From positions 17,318,195 to 17,382,194 of the forward strand of contig CM033394.1 in NCBI GenBank assembly GCA_019426215.1: DNA of 64,000 nt, in the 5' to 3' direction. Shown here one piece after another: positions 11,632 through 23,873 of the stretch. Made by a program: the position numbers and the translations under genes. Position 1 is the stretch's first letter; every line of letters starts with the position of its first letter. Under the pieces are notes generated by a model. That model worked only from the letters and a program-made list of their open reading frames with translations, was not told where the DNA came from and did no database searches. This DNA is from Buddleja alternifolia (taxonomy: Eukaryota; Streptophyta; Magnoliopsida; Lamiales; Scrophulariaceae).

Positions 11632-13233
11632 TGTTAGAGTATATACCCTCGAATGCCATAAAGAGGATAGATTTATAGGGCATAAACATTGTAACTAAAC
11701 TTTGGTTTTTCTATTAATATAAGGCAGTTGATGTTTTCTTATAGGCATTTATAAGGTGTGAATAAACAACGTAAAGTCCTTGATGTCAAGGCGAACCTTC
11801 TACCTCCTATGGAATAGGAGGAAAGGCACTAGAATGGTTTGACCCTTGGCATCTAAAAGGGTTCGCAAGTCTAAGAAATATTGATTGGGCATCAATAGTG
11901 AATAAAGACTTGTATGATGTAAGTTTCGACAGAGAAAGTGCCAATCGTACACTATGGAAATGGTAGTGGGAACTTATATCATAGACGTGTCAGTTGGACT
12001 GATATGTTCGAACAAGGCTCGCATCAGTTCATCACATGGGTATTCACTCATTGACAGTCAATGATGAAACTGATAAGTAGTGATAGGTACGTGTGAACCT
12101 CTGACCTGAGAAATCGAGTTGAAGTTGTACTTGTGACATCAAGTCTGTCATTAGAGTAGTTAGATTCAAATCACCTATTGGTGGAATCGACCTCGAAGTG
12201 CGACTTGATGGGCAAGTAGCATTGTTAACTGATTTGCAATATGGAATTTATTCTCTCATAAGTGAATGAGTAAAGTATCCTATGTGATCATGAATAAGTG
12301 AGGATGAAAGTCTTTGGCCAAAGCATTTAAATACCTCGACTTATTATGAGCTTAGGCATATGGTCAAGTTATATGAGTTTGACTTTAAACCATGATTCTT
12401 ACTTGACTGAGATATAAGAATAAATGGTTTATACACGTACGGTATTCACGGCGTAAAGGTTTGGAATGATCCTATTCATTCGTTCTCAATTGGGTTACGT
12501 TGTGAGCCACGAGACTGGCTAGGTGTCACTCACACCCCTTTGGATTCCTCTCAATTGCCTTTTGAGACGAACCTAAAGAGTCGCGCTTAAAGGAAGTGCA
12601 AAAGGAATAATATGGGAAAAAGACTTGAGAGAAATTCATGGCATTGGATGCCGTAATTAATTAATTAATTATTGGATAATTTAATTAATTAATTAAATTA
12701 ATGAGTTAATTAATTTCTTGGAGAAATTGAATTATAAATTAATTAGGAATTGAATTAATTGGATTATCAATTTATTTATTGGATAAATAAATTATCCGAT
12801 TAATTAATTAGCAAGCAAGACGAAAGCCCGAAGGCTTCCGAGCCCACTAAGGGGCCGCCAAATGGACGCCCAAATACGGCTTTGCGTGCTAGTGTTATTG
12901 TTTCATAATGATATAAATATATCACAAGGTGAAAAATAACACAAGGCAACTTTCATAACTTTCTCTCCAAGAAAAAGTCTCCCACCTCTCTCTCTCTCTC
13001 TCTCTAGCCGTCTTTGACAAGGAAGAAAGGAGGAGTTTTTCGTTTTTGATTCTGGCGTGACGAATTAGAGACGTTGGCAAATTTGGCGTTAGAGAAAAGG
13101 ATCACGTTCAGAAATCAACATACGCGAGAACGGTAATCTTTCTATACACAATTAAACACGAGGATTAGAGATGATTCGGGCTTTGAGAATTAAATTTACT
13201 TTCCGCTGCGTTTTATTCGAATAATTCCCAACA
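11632..13233 (+). repeat. 3' LTR of the gag-only copia element
   Basis: 1602 bp, near-identical to 7152-8758, ending CCCAACA immediately before the TSD GCTGA. Confidence 0.94.
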
Positions 13234-13238
13234 GCTGA

Positions 13239-14315
13239 TTTGTGGGGTCCTTACAAAATAGAAAGTCATGATGTTTTTCTATATTTTTAAAATTTAATTG
13301 ATGATTTTTCTCGTACTATGTGGTTTTCTCTGATGTCAAATAAATTTGAAACTTTTAGAGTTGTAATTTTTTTTCTTTATATGGTTAAAAATCAGTTTGG
13401 GCAGAATCTTAAAACTTTCAGATCTGATAATGGTACTGAATTTGTAAATAGAGATCTAAAAGATTTTTTTTATTCTAATGGTGTTATTTATGAAACTACA
13501 TGTGTTGAGACTCCTCTACAAAGTGGGTTCGTTGAATGCAAGCATCGTCACCTTTTAAATGTAGCAAGGTCTCTGTTATATCAAAGTAAGTGTTCTGTTA
13601 TTTTTTGGTCAGAGTGCGTGTGTACAGCTGTGTTTCTTAATCAACAGAACCCCAAGTTCTATTTTACAAGGGAAAACTCCTTTTGAAATAATTTTCAATT
13701 TTAAACCAAAATATGATTTTTTACGTACTTTTGGGTGCCTTTGTTTCTCTACTATTGTTGGGAATAAATCTCGGGCTCTTAAATGTATTTTCATGGGCTA
13801 TGCGGAAAATCAAAAAGCCTATAGGCTTTTTGATATTGAACAAAATCAGATTATTCTTTCTAGAGATGTCAAGTTTTATGAAAACATTTTTCCCTTCAAA
13901 ATTATGAGCAATGGTGGTTCTTATGTTGATCAAGATAAGAGTAGTTTTTTCAAATATGGATACTAACAAAAAAAACAAGAACAATGTCTATGATGAACCC
14001 TTTATTAATGAAGAAAATGAAGTTGAATCCTTAACAACTGATTTTGCTGATTCTGGGTATAATTCTGAGATTTATAATAATTTTGATAGTCTCCCAGTTA
14101 GTTCTCCTGTTCTGTTGTGAATGATTCACATCATGCACCTTCTATCGATGGTAATGTGCTGGTTCGTCGATCTGGTAGAATTTCGAAAACCTCTTCTCAT
14201 TTACATGAATATGATCTGTCATTGTATACTTGCAATGAGAAGTGTGTTTCTGCCTGTCTTTATCCTTTATCTGATTATATGTCTTATGAGTGTTTGAATA
14301 GTGAACAAAAATGCT
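13239..14315 (+). pseudogene. copia integrase core and start of RT region (old element)
   Basis: Continues the integrase cut at 7151. DDFSRTMWF lies near 13300-13325 (after a stop), RSDNGTEF near 13420-13445 and a QSGFVE motif near 13520-13540 (cognate of the QNGxAE glutamate region). Beyond 13686 the frame shifts several times. Pieces of the linker before RT are recognisable (RRSGRISK near 14167-14190). At 14316-14318 it is cut by the CACTA transposon (TSD TTA) and the RT resumes at 39588. Confidence 0.82.
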
Positions 14316-14318
14316 TTA

Positions 14319-14430
14319 CACTACTACAAAAATACGCTATTACAGAGGTTTCCAATGAACCGCTGTAATACGGTGTCTCGGTCTTGACCTATTACAGCGG
14401 TTCAGTCCTAACTGCTGTAATATGCAGCAG
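14319..14430 (+). repeat. 5' terminal inverted repeat and subterminal repeats of the CACTA element
   Basis: CACTACTACAAAAATACGC is followed by repeated, partly inverted copies of ATTACAGCGGTTC-like words. The first pair can fold on itself: ATTACAG...GGTT against AACC.CTGTAAT at 14340-14369. In CACTA elements such subterminal arrays bind the TNPA-type protein; that binding here is by analogy. Confidence 0.88.
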
Positions 14431-14439
14431 ACATTTTTC

Positions 14440-14760
14440 AACTAGGGCCGACCGTAACACCCCTCCCCCCATTTCATACACACACATCTCTCTCTCTTTC
14501 ACTCTCTCTCTCTCTACTCTCTCTCACTCTCGGTCCACCACCACCAACAACCCTCCACCACCACTACCACCGCCACCACCACTCGGCGCCACCGCTTCTA
14601 CCACCACCCCTCGTTCTCTCTCTCACTCTTGGTATGTAGCACCACCGCCGCCGCCGCCGCCGTCATTTAGTTTGTGCGAATTTGGGGTAAATTTTTTAGA
14701 TAAATATATATATATACACACACACACACATATAGAGTTTGTGCTAGATTAAGTCTCGGG
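14440..14760. repeat. low-complexity CT, CCA and CCG tracts
   Basis: CT-rich microsatellites (about 14487-14535), CCA/CCG repeats (about 14535-14665) and a TA/CA tract (about 14705-14730) just inside the 5' end of the CACTA element. The long proline/serine frame read through it reflects the repeats only. Confidence 0.75.
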
Positions 14761-14999
14761 TTTGTGCTATAAATTGGAAATGTAACGGGTTTGTGCTATT
14801 TGTGCGTATTTGGGATAATTTTTTTAGATAAATATGAGAAAAATTTTGTGGTATAAGTAATTCTTGAGAGTTGCCTATTTTTGTGGAAAATTTAAGGGAA
14901 ATAGGGACTTGACTGACTTTAGGGTTAATTTGGGTCAGTCGGGGGTTAATTACATTTAATTTGGGATTAAATTGTGGTTATTTTGTGGTTTAGGGTACA

Positions 15000-15370
15000 T
15001 TGATCCAACTGGTGATCAATATTTATACTTAGTTGCTGGAAATATAATGCTTTATTTGTAGTTTTATGTGATTTATGTGATCTTACTGGTGATCAATATT
15101 TGTAGTTGTTGGAAATATGATGCTTTATGTGGTCCAACTGGTGATCAATATTTATAACATGATGCTTTATTTGTAGTTTTATGTGATTTATGTGATCCAA
15201 CTAGTGATCAATATTTGTAGTTGCTGGAAATATGATGCTTTATGTGATCCAACTGGTGATCAATATTTATAACATGATGCTTTATTTGTAGTTTTATGTG
15301 ATTCAACTGGTGATCAATATTTGTAATAGCTAGATATATGATGCTTTATGTGATCCAAATGGTGATCAAT
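15000..15370 (+). repeat. imperfect tandem repeat inside the CACTA element
   Basis: About five or six repeats of a variable unit containing GATCCAACTGGTGATCAA and TATGATGCTTTATTTG words. The same family of units recurs at about 20807-21090, between the two CACTA genes. Each unit has GATC sites around the TGGTGATCAA core. Confidence 0.75.
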
Positions 15371-15435
15371 ATTTTCGTGTAGTGAGATCGACATTTTGGG
15401 TTTGTTGTGGGTGAAAGATTAGAATGTTGGGTTTG

Positions 15436-15865
15436 TTGTTGAAAGATACGAATTTTGTTGGTTGCAAGTTTGGGGGAAGATTAAGACGAGAACTTGGTAT
15501 TCGTTACTTTGCCAAATTTTTTCTAGAATAATGGGAAATAAATTAAAATTAAAATTATTTAATTAATTCAACTCAACTGATGTTAAAATTATTTAATTTA
15601 ATTAATTCAGAATCAAGATGGATCGAAGTTGGATTTTAGCGGATCGTAAGATCCGAATTTTGTTGGTTGCATCCCACCCGGGGGAAGATTAAGTCGAGAA
15701 CTTGGTAGAAATTTTTAAGTCGTTACTCTGCCGAATTTTTTCTAGAATAATGGAAAATAAATTAAAATTAAAATTATTTAATTAATCCAACTATCAACTG
15801 ATGTTAAAATAATTTAATATATTTAATTCAGAATCAAGACGGATCGAAGTTGGATTTTAGCAGAT
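15436..15865 (+). repeat. direct duplication of about 200 bp before the TNP2 gene
   Basis: Two tandem copies (about 15436-15643 and 15650-15866). Each runs from CGAATTTTGTTGGTTGCA to GAAGTTGGATTTTAGC(G/A)GATCGTA. The second ends exactly at the TNP2 start codon. A third partial copy is at about 21112-21215, ahead of the second gene. Confidence 0.72.
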
Positions 15866-15868
15866 CGT

Positions 15869-18800
15869 ATGTCGGAACAGTATGAGAAAGGGGTGAAAGA
15901 GTTCATCAAGTTTGTGGTTGAGCATGCACCAGATCGGACTAGGATCACTTGCCCGTGTTTACGTTGTTGTTTTGGAAAGAGAATTAGTCCATGTGACTTG
16001 GAAGATCATTTGGTGTGTAATGGAATTGATAAAAGTTACACACGTTGGACAAGACACGGTGAAAACAGTGTCACGTCAGATGATTTGGGTGGTACATCAT
16101 ATCTATCACAGGATTTCAACATGAATGATTATGAGCCTGATCGTTTGGAAGAGATGACAAATGTGATTGAGGAGGATTTGCAAAATTGTCCTCAAATGTT
16201 TGACAATTTGATAAGCGATTCAAAGACACCACTGTATAGTGGTAGTAAATTCACAAGATTGAAAGCAGTCCTAAACCTATACAAGTTAAAAACTAACAAT
16301 GGGTGGAGTGATGAGAGTTTTACAGACTTACTTGGTCTATTAAAAAACATGCTACCCGAGGATAATGTGTTACCTAATCGTACTTATGAGGCTAAATGGG
16401 TGTTAACCTCAATTGGCATGGGATATGAGAGGATACATGCCTGTCTCAATGATTGCATATTGTTTAGAACTGACTATGCATCATTGAAGGTGTGCCCGAA
16501 ATGTGGCACCTCACGGTATAAGAAGAATGGATCTGCTCTTGACAAAATAATGTGGTATTTGCCCATAATACCTAGATTTAGGCGTATGTACAGTAGTCAA
16601 GAGTTTGCCAAGGACTTGACATGGCATGCTGATAGAAGGCTTGAAGAAAGGATTGAAGATGACAAGATTCGACACCCTTCAGATTCTCCTCAATGGAAAA
16701 AGATTGATGATGATTTCCCTAAATTTGGTGAAGAACCAAGATATCTGCGCCTTGTATTGGCTACAGATGGCATGACCCACATGGCTTGCAAAGTAGCTCA
16801 CATAGTACATGGCTGGTGATTTTAATGACCTACAACCTACCCCCATCGCGATGCATGAAGCGAGAGCATATAATGATGCCTATACTCATTTCTGGGCCGA
16901 AACAACCTGGAAATGATATAGATGTCTACTTGGCTCCTTTAATTGAGAATTTGAAGGTGTTGTGGGAGACTGGTATTGAAGTATATGATGGGTTCAGAGA
17001 AGAAAGTTTCAATCTCAGAGTCATGTTATTTGGAACAATCAATGATTTTCTGCCAAGAGCAAATCTCTAGGGATATGGTGTACATGGATAACATGGATGC
17101 TCCATATGTATCAAGAGTACAGATCAATATCGATTGCCATACTCTCAGAAATACGCATTCCAAGGGCATCAGAGATGGCTGAATTGGAACCATCGATATC
17201 GTCGGTGGAAGAAAGCTTTCAATGGGAAGATAGAAGAAGGGCGAGCTCCTAAGTGCTTGACTGGTGAAGACGTGTTTGAGAATATAAAAGACTTGGATAT
17301 CAAATTTGGAAAGATTTTTGCAGGTGGCCTTGCAAAAACTGGGTGGAAGAAAAGGTCAATTTTCTTTGAGTTGCCGTATTGGAAGTCCTTACATGTTAGA
17401 CATTTTCTTGATATTATGCATATTGAGAAAAATGTATTTGATAGTGTCATAGGTACATTCTAAATGTGTCCAGAAAGACAACATATGGCATAAAGGCAAG
17501 GTTAGACTTGGTTGAAATGAAGATACGAGGTAAATTGACACCAACAAAGAAGGGGAAACGTACTTATTTTCCTCCAGCAACTCACACTCTATACAGGAAA
17601 GAAAAAATTGCATTATGTGAGTTTTTTAATGGAGTGAAAGTTCCAGAAGGATATTCTTCAAATATTAGCAGTCTTGTATCAATGAAGGACTTGAAGCTAA
17701 AGCACATGAAGACTTATGATTGTCATGTAATCATGAATCATTTGCTACCAATTGCTATATGGGCCATTTTGCTAAAAAAGGTGAGAGACACGATAACTAG
17801 ATTGTGTTTCTTCTTCAAAGCAATGTGGAGCAAGGTGTTTGATCCTGAACAATTTTCTGCACTTCAGAAACAAATTGTCATCACTTTGTGTGAGATTGAG
17901 ATGTATTTTCCGCCTGCGGTTTTTGATATAATGACTCACCTACCTATTCACTTGGTTAGAGAGACACAACTATGTGGATCGGCTTTTATGAGCTCTATGT
18001 ATCCAGCTGAGCGTTATATGAAGGTATTGATGTTAGAGTATATGCCCTCGAATGCCATAAAGAGGATAGATTTATAGGACATAAACATTGTAACTAAACT
18101 ATGGTTTTTCTATTAATATAAGGTAGTTGAATGTTGTTTTCTTATAGGCATTTATAAGGTGTGAATAAACAACGTAAAGTCCTTGATGACAAGGCGAACC
18201 TTCTACCTCCTATGGGATAGGAGGAAAGGCACTAGAATGGTTTGACCCTTGACAGCTAAAAGGGTTCGCAAGTCTAAGAAATATTGATTGGGCATCAATA
18301 GTGAATAAAGACTTGTATGATGTAAGTTTCGACAGAGAAAGTGCCAGTCGTACACTATGGAAATGGTAGTGAGAACTTATATCATAGACGTGTCAGTTGG
18401 ACTGATATGTTCAAACACGGCTCGCATTAGTTCATCACATGGGTATTCACTCGTTGATAGTCAATGATGAAACTGATAAGTAGTGATAGGTACGTGTGAA
18501 CCTCTGACCTAAGAAATCGAGTTGAAGATGTACTTGTGACATCAAGTCTGTCATTAGAGTAGTTAGATTCAAATCACCTGTTAGTGGAATGGACCTCAAA
18601 GTGCGACTTGATGGTCAAATAGCATTGTTAACTGATTTGCAATATGGAATTTATTCTCTCATAAGTGAATGAGTAAAATATCCTATGCGATCATGAATAA
18701 GTGAGGATGAAAGTATTTGGCCAAAGCATTTAAATACCTCGACTTATTATGAGCTTAGGCATATGGTCAAGTTATATGAGTTTGACTTTAAACCATGACT

Positions 18801-20721
18801 CTTAATTGACTGGGATATAAGAATAAAAAGTTTATACACGTACGGTATTCATGGCGTAAAGGTTTGGAATGATCCTATTCATTTGTTCTCAATTGGGTTA
18901 CGGTATGAGCCACGAGACTGGCTAGGTGTCACTCACACCCCTTTGAATTCCTCCCAATTGCCTTTTGAGATGAACCTAAAGAGTCACGCTTAAAGGAAGT
19001 GCAAAAGGAAAAACATGGGAAAAGGACTTGAGAGAAATTCACGGCATTGGATACCGTAATTAATTAATTAATTATTGGATAATTCAATTAACTAATTAAT
19101 TAAATTAATGAGTTAATCAATTTCTTGGAGAAATTGAATTATAAATTAATTAGGAATTGAATTAATTGGATTATCAATTTATTTATTGGATAAATAAATT
19201 ATCCAATTAATTAATTAGCAAGCAAGACGAAAGCCCAAAACCTTCCGAGCAAACTAAGGGGCGGCCAAATAGACGCCCAAATAGGGTTCTTGCGTGCTAG
19301 TGTTATTGTTTCATAATGATATAAATATATCACAAGGCGAAAAAAAATACAAGGCAACTTACATAACTTTCTCTCCAAGAAAAAGTCTCACACCTCTCTC
19401 TCTCTCTCTAGCCGTCTTTGACAAGGAAGAAAGGTGGAGTTTTTTGTTTTTGATTCCGGCGTGACGAATTAGAGACGTTGGCAAATTCGGCGTTAGAGAA
19501 AAGGATCACGTTCAGAAATCAACATACGCGAGAACGTTAATTTTTCTATACACAATTAAACACGAGGATTAGAGATGATTCGGGCTTTGGGAATTAAATT
19601 TACTTTCCACTGCGTTTTATTCGTATAATTCCCAACAATTGAAAGGCTACGTGAAAAATCGTAGTCGACCGGAATGTTGCATTGTTGAATGGTACATAGT
19701 TGATGAAGCCATTACATTTTGCACAGAGTATCTGGTAGATTCTAATGTTGCAGAGCTTCCAAAGTCTCATGTTGTGGGAGGGTGAATAGAAGGAAAAAGC
19801 GTAATTGGAAAGCAATTAGCTAGTGTTCCTTGCACACAAAGAGAGCAGACACACCTATATGTGCTCCACAACACCGATGAGGTTGACCCATATGTTGAAG
19901 AGCACAAGGACCAACTTAGGAGATTCAATCCAATTAAAAATGAGAGCTGGATTTCAAGAGAGCATAACAGGAGTTTCATCGATTAGTTCCGAAAGCATAT
20001 TGAAGAGAAACATAAAGAGAATCCACTTTCAGTTTCAGATAAATTGACCCTGTTGTCGATAGGTCTGGACAAACTAGTATTTTGTTATTCAGGTTATCGT
20101 ATAAATGGTCGCATATTCTATACAAAAGACCAAGATGAACGAAGTACAATGCAGAATAGTGGGGTGAGTCTTGTTGCTCAAGCAATGCATATCTCAAGTG
20201 CGAAAGATAATAACCCTATCTATGCCGATTTATCATATTATGGGGTGATTGAACGTATATGGGAGCGGGATTATAGTTGGTTTCGGGTGCCTGTATTTGG
20301 GTGCAGGTGGGTTAACAATAAAAATGGTGTCCAAAATAATAAAATAGGCTTCACTCGGGTAGACCTTGAAAGGGTGGCATACAAAGATGAACCTTTCATT
20401 TTGGCATCACAAGCTAAGCAAGTATTTTTTGTCACCGATCCTATTGATAAGAGGTTGTCCATTGTTTTATCGGCAAACAAAAATACTTGTATTGATGATG
20501 ATTATGAAGAAAGTGAAGATGATGGAGAAAATCCTATCTTAAGTGATTCACAATCAATTGATAGTGATGATGACTTGGACATAAGTGATGATGAATTGTA
20601 TATGCGACAAGATCACCAAGAGGGAATATGGATTAATCCATCAGTTCGTCGGCGTACTAAAAAAAGGGGTCGTACTGATGGGAAGCAAAAGACTGCTATG
20701 CCAACAATAAAAAGAAAATGA
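15869..20721 (+). pseudogene. CACTA TNP2-like transposase, broken, with DUF4218 and DUF4216 regions
   Basis: Starts MSEQYEKGVKEFIKF with the transposase-associated CPC-LRC zinc-like region (residues about 29-60). The transposase_21 (TNP2) core follows in several frames: KVCPKCGTSRY near 16487-16519, LATDGM near 16755, SGPKQPGNDIDVYLAPLIE near 16892-16948, and FFELPYWKSLHVRHFLDIMHIEKNV near 17361-17436. DUF4218 text (GKRTYFPPA, LPIHLVRE, YPAERYMK) ends at 18030, where a solo LTR entered, and resumes at 19643 (KGYVKNRSRPE). The DUF4216 region (SYYGVIERIW...) and an acidic, then basic tail end at 20721. Frameshifts near 16790, 17070, 17130 and 17460 and stops near 19784 and 19985 mean no full protein. 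It would have cut the element ends. Confidence 0.88.
18031..19637 (+). mobile_element. solo LTR of the long copia family
   Basis: 1607 bp, TGTTAGAG...CCCAACA, matching the LTRs of the element at 7152-13233. It is flanked by a perfect 5-bp TSD, ATTGA (18026-18030 and 19638-19642). There is no internal sequence, so it arose by recombination between the two LTRs of a former full element. It splits the DUF4218 part of the TNP2 gene. Confidence 0.95.
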
Positions 20722-20806
20722 TGAAAGGTATTTGAACTTATTTGATAATTGTATGATAGACTTATTTTTTGATCTTCAAATTCTGAAATAATCTATGCAT
20801 TTTTTT

Positions 20807-21215
20807 GTAGTTTTATGTGATTTATGTGATCCACCTGGTGATCAACATTTATACTTAGTTGCTAGAAATATAATGTTTTATTTATAGTTTTATGTGATTT
20901 ATGTGATCCAACTAGTGATCAATATTTGTAGTTGCTGGAAATATGATGCCTTATTTGTATTTTTAATTACTTTTATTTATGTGATCCTACTGGTAATCAA
21001 TATTTATACTTAGTTGCTGAAAAATGATGCTTTATTTGTATTTTTATGTGATTTATGTGATCCAACTGGTGATCAATATTTAGTTGCTGGGTTTGTTTGG
21101 TTTGTTGTGGTTGAAAGATCCGAATTTTGTTGGTTGTAAGATTGGGGGAAGATTAAGTCGAGAACTTTGTACAAATTTTGGTGCCGTTACTCTGCCAAAT
21201 TTTTTCTAGAATAAT
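20807..21215 (+). repeat. second copy of the CACTA intergenic repeat cassette
   Basis: Three or so further GATCCAACTGGTGATCAA-type units (20820-21090), then the GAATTTTGTTGGTTG...GGGGGAAGATTAAGTCGAG block (21112-21215). This is the same order as at 15000-15700. The cassette therefore precedes each of the two genes of the element. Confidence 0.72.
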
Positions 21216-21329
21216 GGAAATGAATCTAACTTCTATTTTATTCCTTCTATTTTAAAATTATTATTGCCAAATGAATCTGCCCAATTTATATGATTCTAAC
21301 TTCTGTATTTTCGGCTTTTCTAGGTCGAT

Positions 21330-23806
21330 GACTTCAGATCCTACTGGTAGTTTTCCTGAGGAGGATGTACGTGGATTAGATAGCCGTGCTAAAAAACAGA
21401 TACGGAGAGGTGTCACGGCTATGAGAAAAGTTATCAATGCCAGAAGTAAAGGCATAAGGCTACCTGTCGGCTGGAATGACAGAGGCCAAGCAGTTGACCC
21501 AAACAAATGAACATTTGTCGGTTATATAGGAGTCTTGGCTCGGCAGAAGGTGCCGATTACCATCAATGATTGGCGAAAAGTCCCGTCACCAACAAAAAGA
21601 GCAATTTGGGATGAAACTACGGTAATTTGGATATTATCATGTTTCTAATTGTTAATGCATTTTTTGTTGATTTAATTTTCTCTCAATTATAATTTCATAT
21701 ATACTTTGTTGTTTATTTTTTGTAGTTGGCATTTGATATTGAAGAAAGTAGAAAAAAGTACGTACTAGCAGAAGCTGGGAAGCTAGAACGTAACTTCAGG
21801 AGCTACTTGAGTAGAGTGTGGGTGCGGGATGATGATGGGAACATTAATTACAACGCAACCTCACCATATGAGATACCTCAAGCCGATTGGACGACATTTG
21901 TAGATCTTCGCCTAAGTGAAGAGTTTCAGGTAGTCATTTTAATTTACGGTATCATTTGTTGGTTATTGCGTTTATATTTAACTAATACTTAGATTATATA
22001 ATAAACAACAACTAAGTAGGGAAAATCAGGAAAGAGCAAAGGAACCTGAATATCCTTACAGGAGATCATGTCTTGGACATGCTCTTGTGGAGCAAATTGA
22101 GGTACGTAGTTCATTTAGCAGTGAATCCTTACAATTTTTTTAATAAAAATTCCTTGTTAGTAAATAGATAGTTTTTAATCAAAATATAGATGAATAGAAG
22201 AAGGGATGCGGGGTCCGATTGCACAGAGGTGACACGAGCACTCGTGTGGAGGATTGCGCGTTCCGATAAAAAGAATTAAATTGATAACGCCAATGTTGGA
22301 GGAGTAGTGAATGAAATGGTGAGTTATTTGCAATTTTAGCTCTATAATGTGTTGTATGTTTGTTTTGAAATTCTTTTGAAAGAACAAAGTTCAATAATTT
22401 TTTTATTTTTTAAATGTACTATTACAGGAGAGCATTTCTCAAGAGAGTACTAGCCATAGTGAAAACGAGAGGAGTCGAGATGATCTATTGGCTAAAGCTC
22501 TTAAAAAGAAGAAGCATCCGGGTCGCGTTAGGGGTGTTGGCTTTGGGGGTCTCACAAAGAGAGTACTTTACGGATTTAAAGCCTTCTAAAGATATGGAAA
22601 TGGAAAGCTTGAGAAACATGGTGAAAGGCCTCTCCGAATCACTGGTTTCCTTGCAATGCTAGTTTGATGATATGGAAGCGTCTAACTCGCGTCAGCCACA
22701 TGAAGATGAAGTGATTTCTTTGAAAGATAGCTGCCCAGAACCAGTTAAGATGCTTCGTGAGGTAATGATTTGAACTTGTTTATTGATCATGTAACTTGCA
22801 ACTCTCTATTTCTATAAAGCACACAAAACTTTCTAATATAATATTGTGTGTGTATATATATATATATATAGGTTAAGGCGCTATGTCAATTAGCACTTTC
22901 ATCACCGTCATATCGTGTGGTGGCTAAAGAACATATGTACAATCGAGTGAAGGATAGAATACTTCACAACCGTCCATTACCCACTAACTTTGTGAAAGTG
23001 TGCATTGAGACTGCAGTTGAGGAGGATACACCCCTACCCGTCCCTCTCAATGATGAAGGGCTCACCATTTTTAATGCTTTGGGTACCTTTGTTGCTTGGT
23101 CTGTGAGTCTTGTCATTGTCACTGATGCATCGGTATGTAATTAATAGCTGGTCATTAATAAATTATAACAATTGTTTAAGGTTACTAAATATACTTTGGT
23201 GTGTAACATTCACGCTTTATTTTCTTTGCTTAAATAGTCTCTTGGATCATCCAAATTATTTGGAAACCAGAAATCAATGACTTCGAAGCACTCAGCTGTC
23301 AAACTAAAACCTTTAGTGGCCAAGCCTGCATGTGAAGGTGACAAATGTGCAGACCTTGTATTAGTTGGACTCCCTAAGGACCTCATATTTCTTGAAAAGT
23401 ACATGAAGAGGATGTCTATTGATGACTGGATCACTATAGGCATCAAGGAAAGAATTATGAATTTCGAGAGTTTATTGGGAGGGAGGAGATCTGTCACCTT
23501 CTTCGTCAAGAAGAGATAGGAGCCTCTCTCATTTCAGTGTACATAAATTAAGTTTTTTAATTATTTTATTGCATCTGAACTATGATTATTTTCGTTACTC
23601 AAAATTTATTTTTTATGCTCAATTTAGATATTTGTGGGTTAATTACGTGGTCCTCGAAGGAAAAGAAGTTCTTTTCGGGTTCCTTAGCCCACATTCCATA
23701 TCTGTGGGATCAGGTACGCAACAAATTGAACAAGTGCAGTACATAGCAATGCTATGATACGGAGTGCACAAATGAATAAGTTATTTCTTGCACCGTACAA
23801 CACCGG
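21330..23806 (+). pseudogene. second CACTA gene, 5' exons (transposase_24-like), continues at 38338
   Basis: A multi-exon gene. Recognisable exons are: about 21330-21620 (MTSDPTGSFPEEDVRG..., with in-frame TGA at 21508), 21726-21929 (LAFDIEESRKKYVL...), about 22021-22100, 22191-22288, 22428-22760, 22872-23132, 23238-23518 and about 23620-23806. Most have GT-AG borders. The first exons (VGYIGVLARQKVPI, DWRKVPSPTK, IEESRKKYVLAEAGK) resemble the PF03004-type plant transposase region of En/Spm elements, the TNPA-like position. The last exon here, MNKLFLAPYNTG, starts an Ulp1-type protease domain and ends at donor GT 23807. Stops at 21508, 22286 and 22660 suggest decay. The following intron holds the Sirevirus. 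Confidence 0.72.
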
Positions 23807-23873
23807 GTGAGCTACTAAAGACTCAACTTTACTTTATAAAAATTGTTACGCAAAATAAATTCTGAACTTATCT

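Larger units (their letters stand above)
7152..13233 (+). mobile_element. non-autonomous copia element with gag only, pol deleted
   Basis: A complete 6,082-bp insertion flanked by the 5-bp TSD GCTGA (7147-7151 and 13234-13238). It has two long LTRs (1607 and 1602 bp) that look nearly identical, a tRNA-Met primer site, a long leader, an intact-looking gag and a polypurine tract. Protease, integrase, RT and most of RNase H are missing. The gag zinc knuckle runs straight into the last codons of an RNase H. It would need enzymes from a relative to move. The LTR similarity suggests a fairly young insertion. A related, longer element with the same RNase H end is at 59086-64000. Confidence 0.93.

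Noticed and set aside
14384..14752. 122-codon proline- and serine-rich frame
   Set aside because: Reads through CT, CCA and CCG microsatellites inside the CACTA 5' end.
15000..15370. Regular short repeats that might suggest a CRISPR-like array
   Set aside because: Units vary in length and sequence, spacers are not unique, and the context is a plant CACTA transposon.
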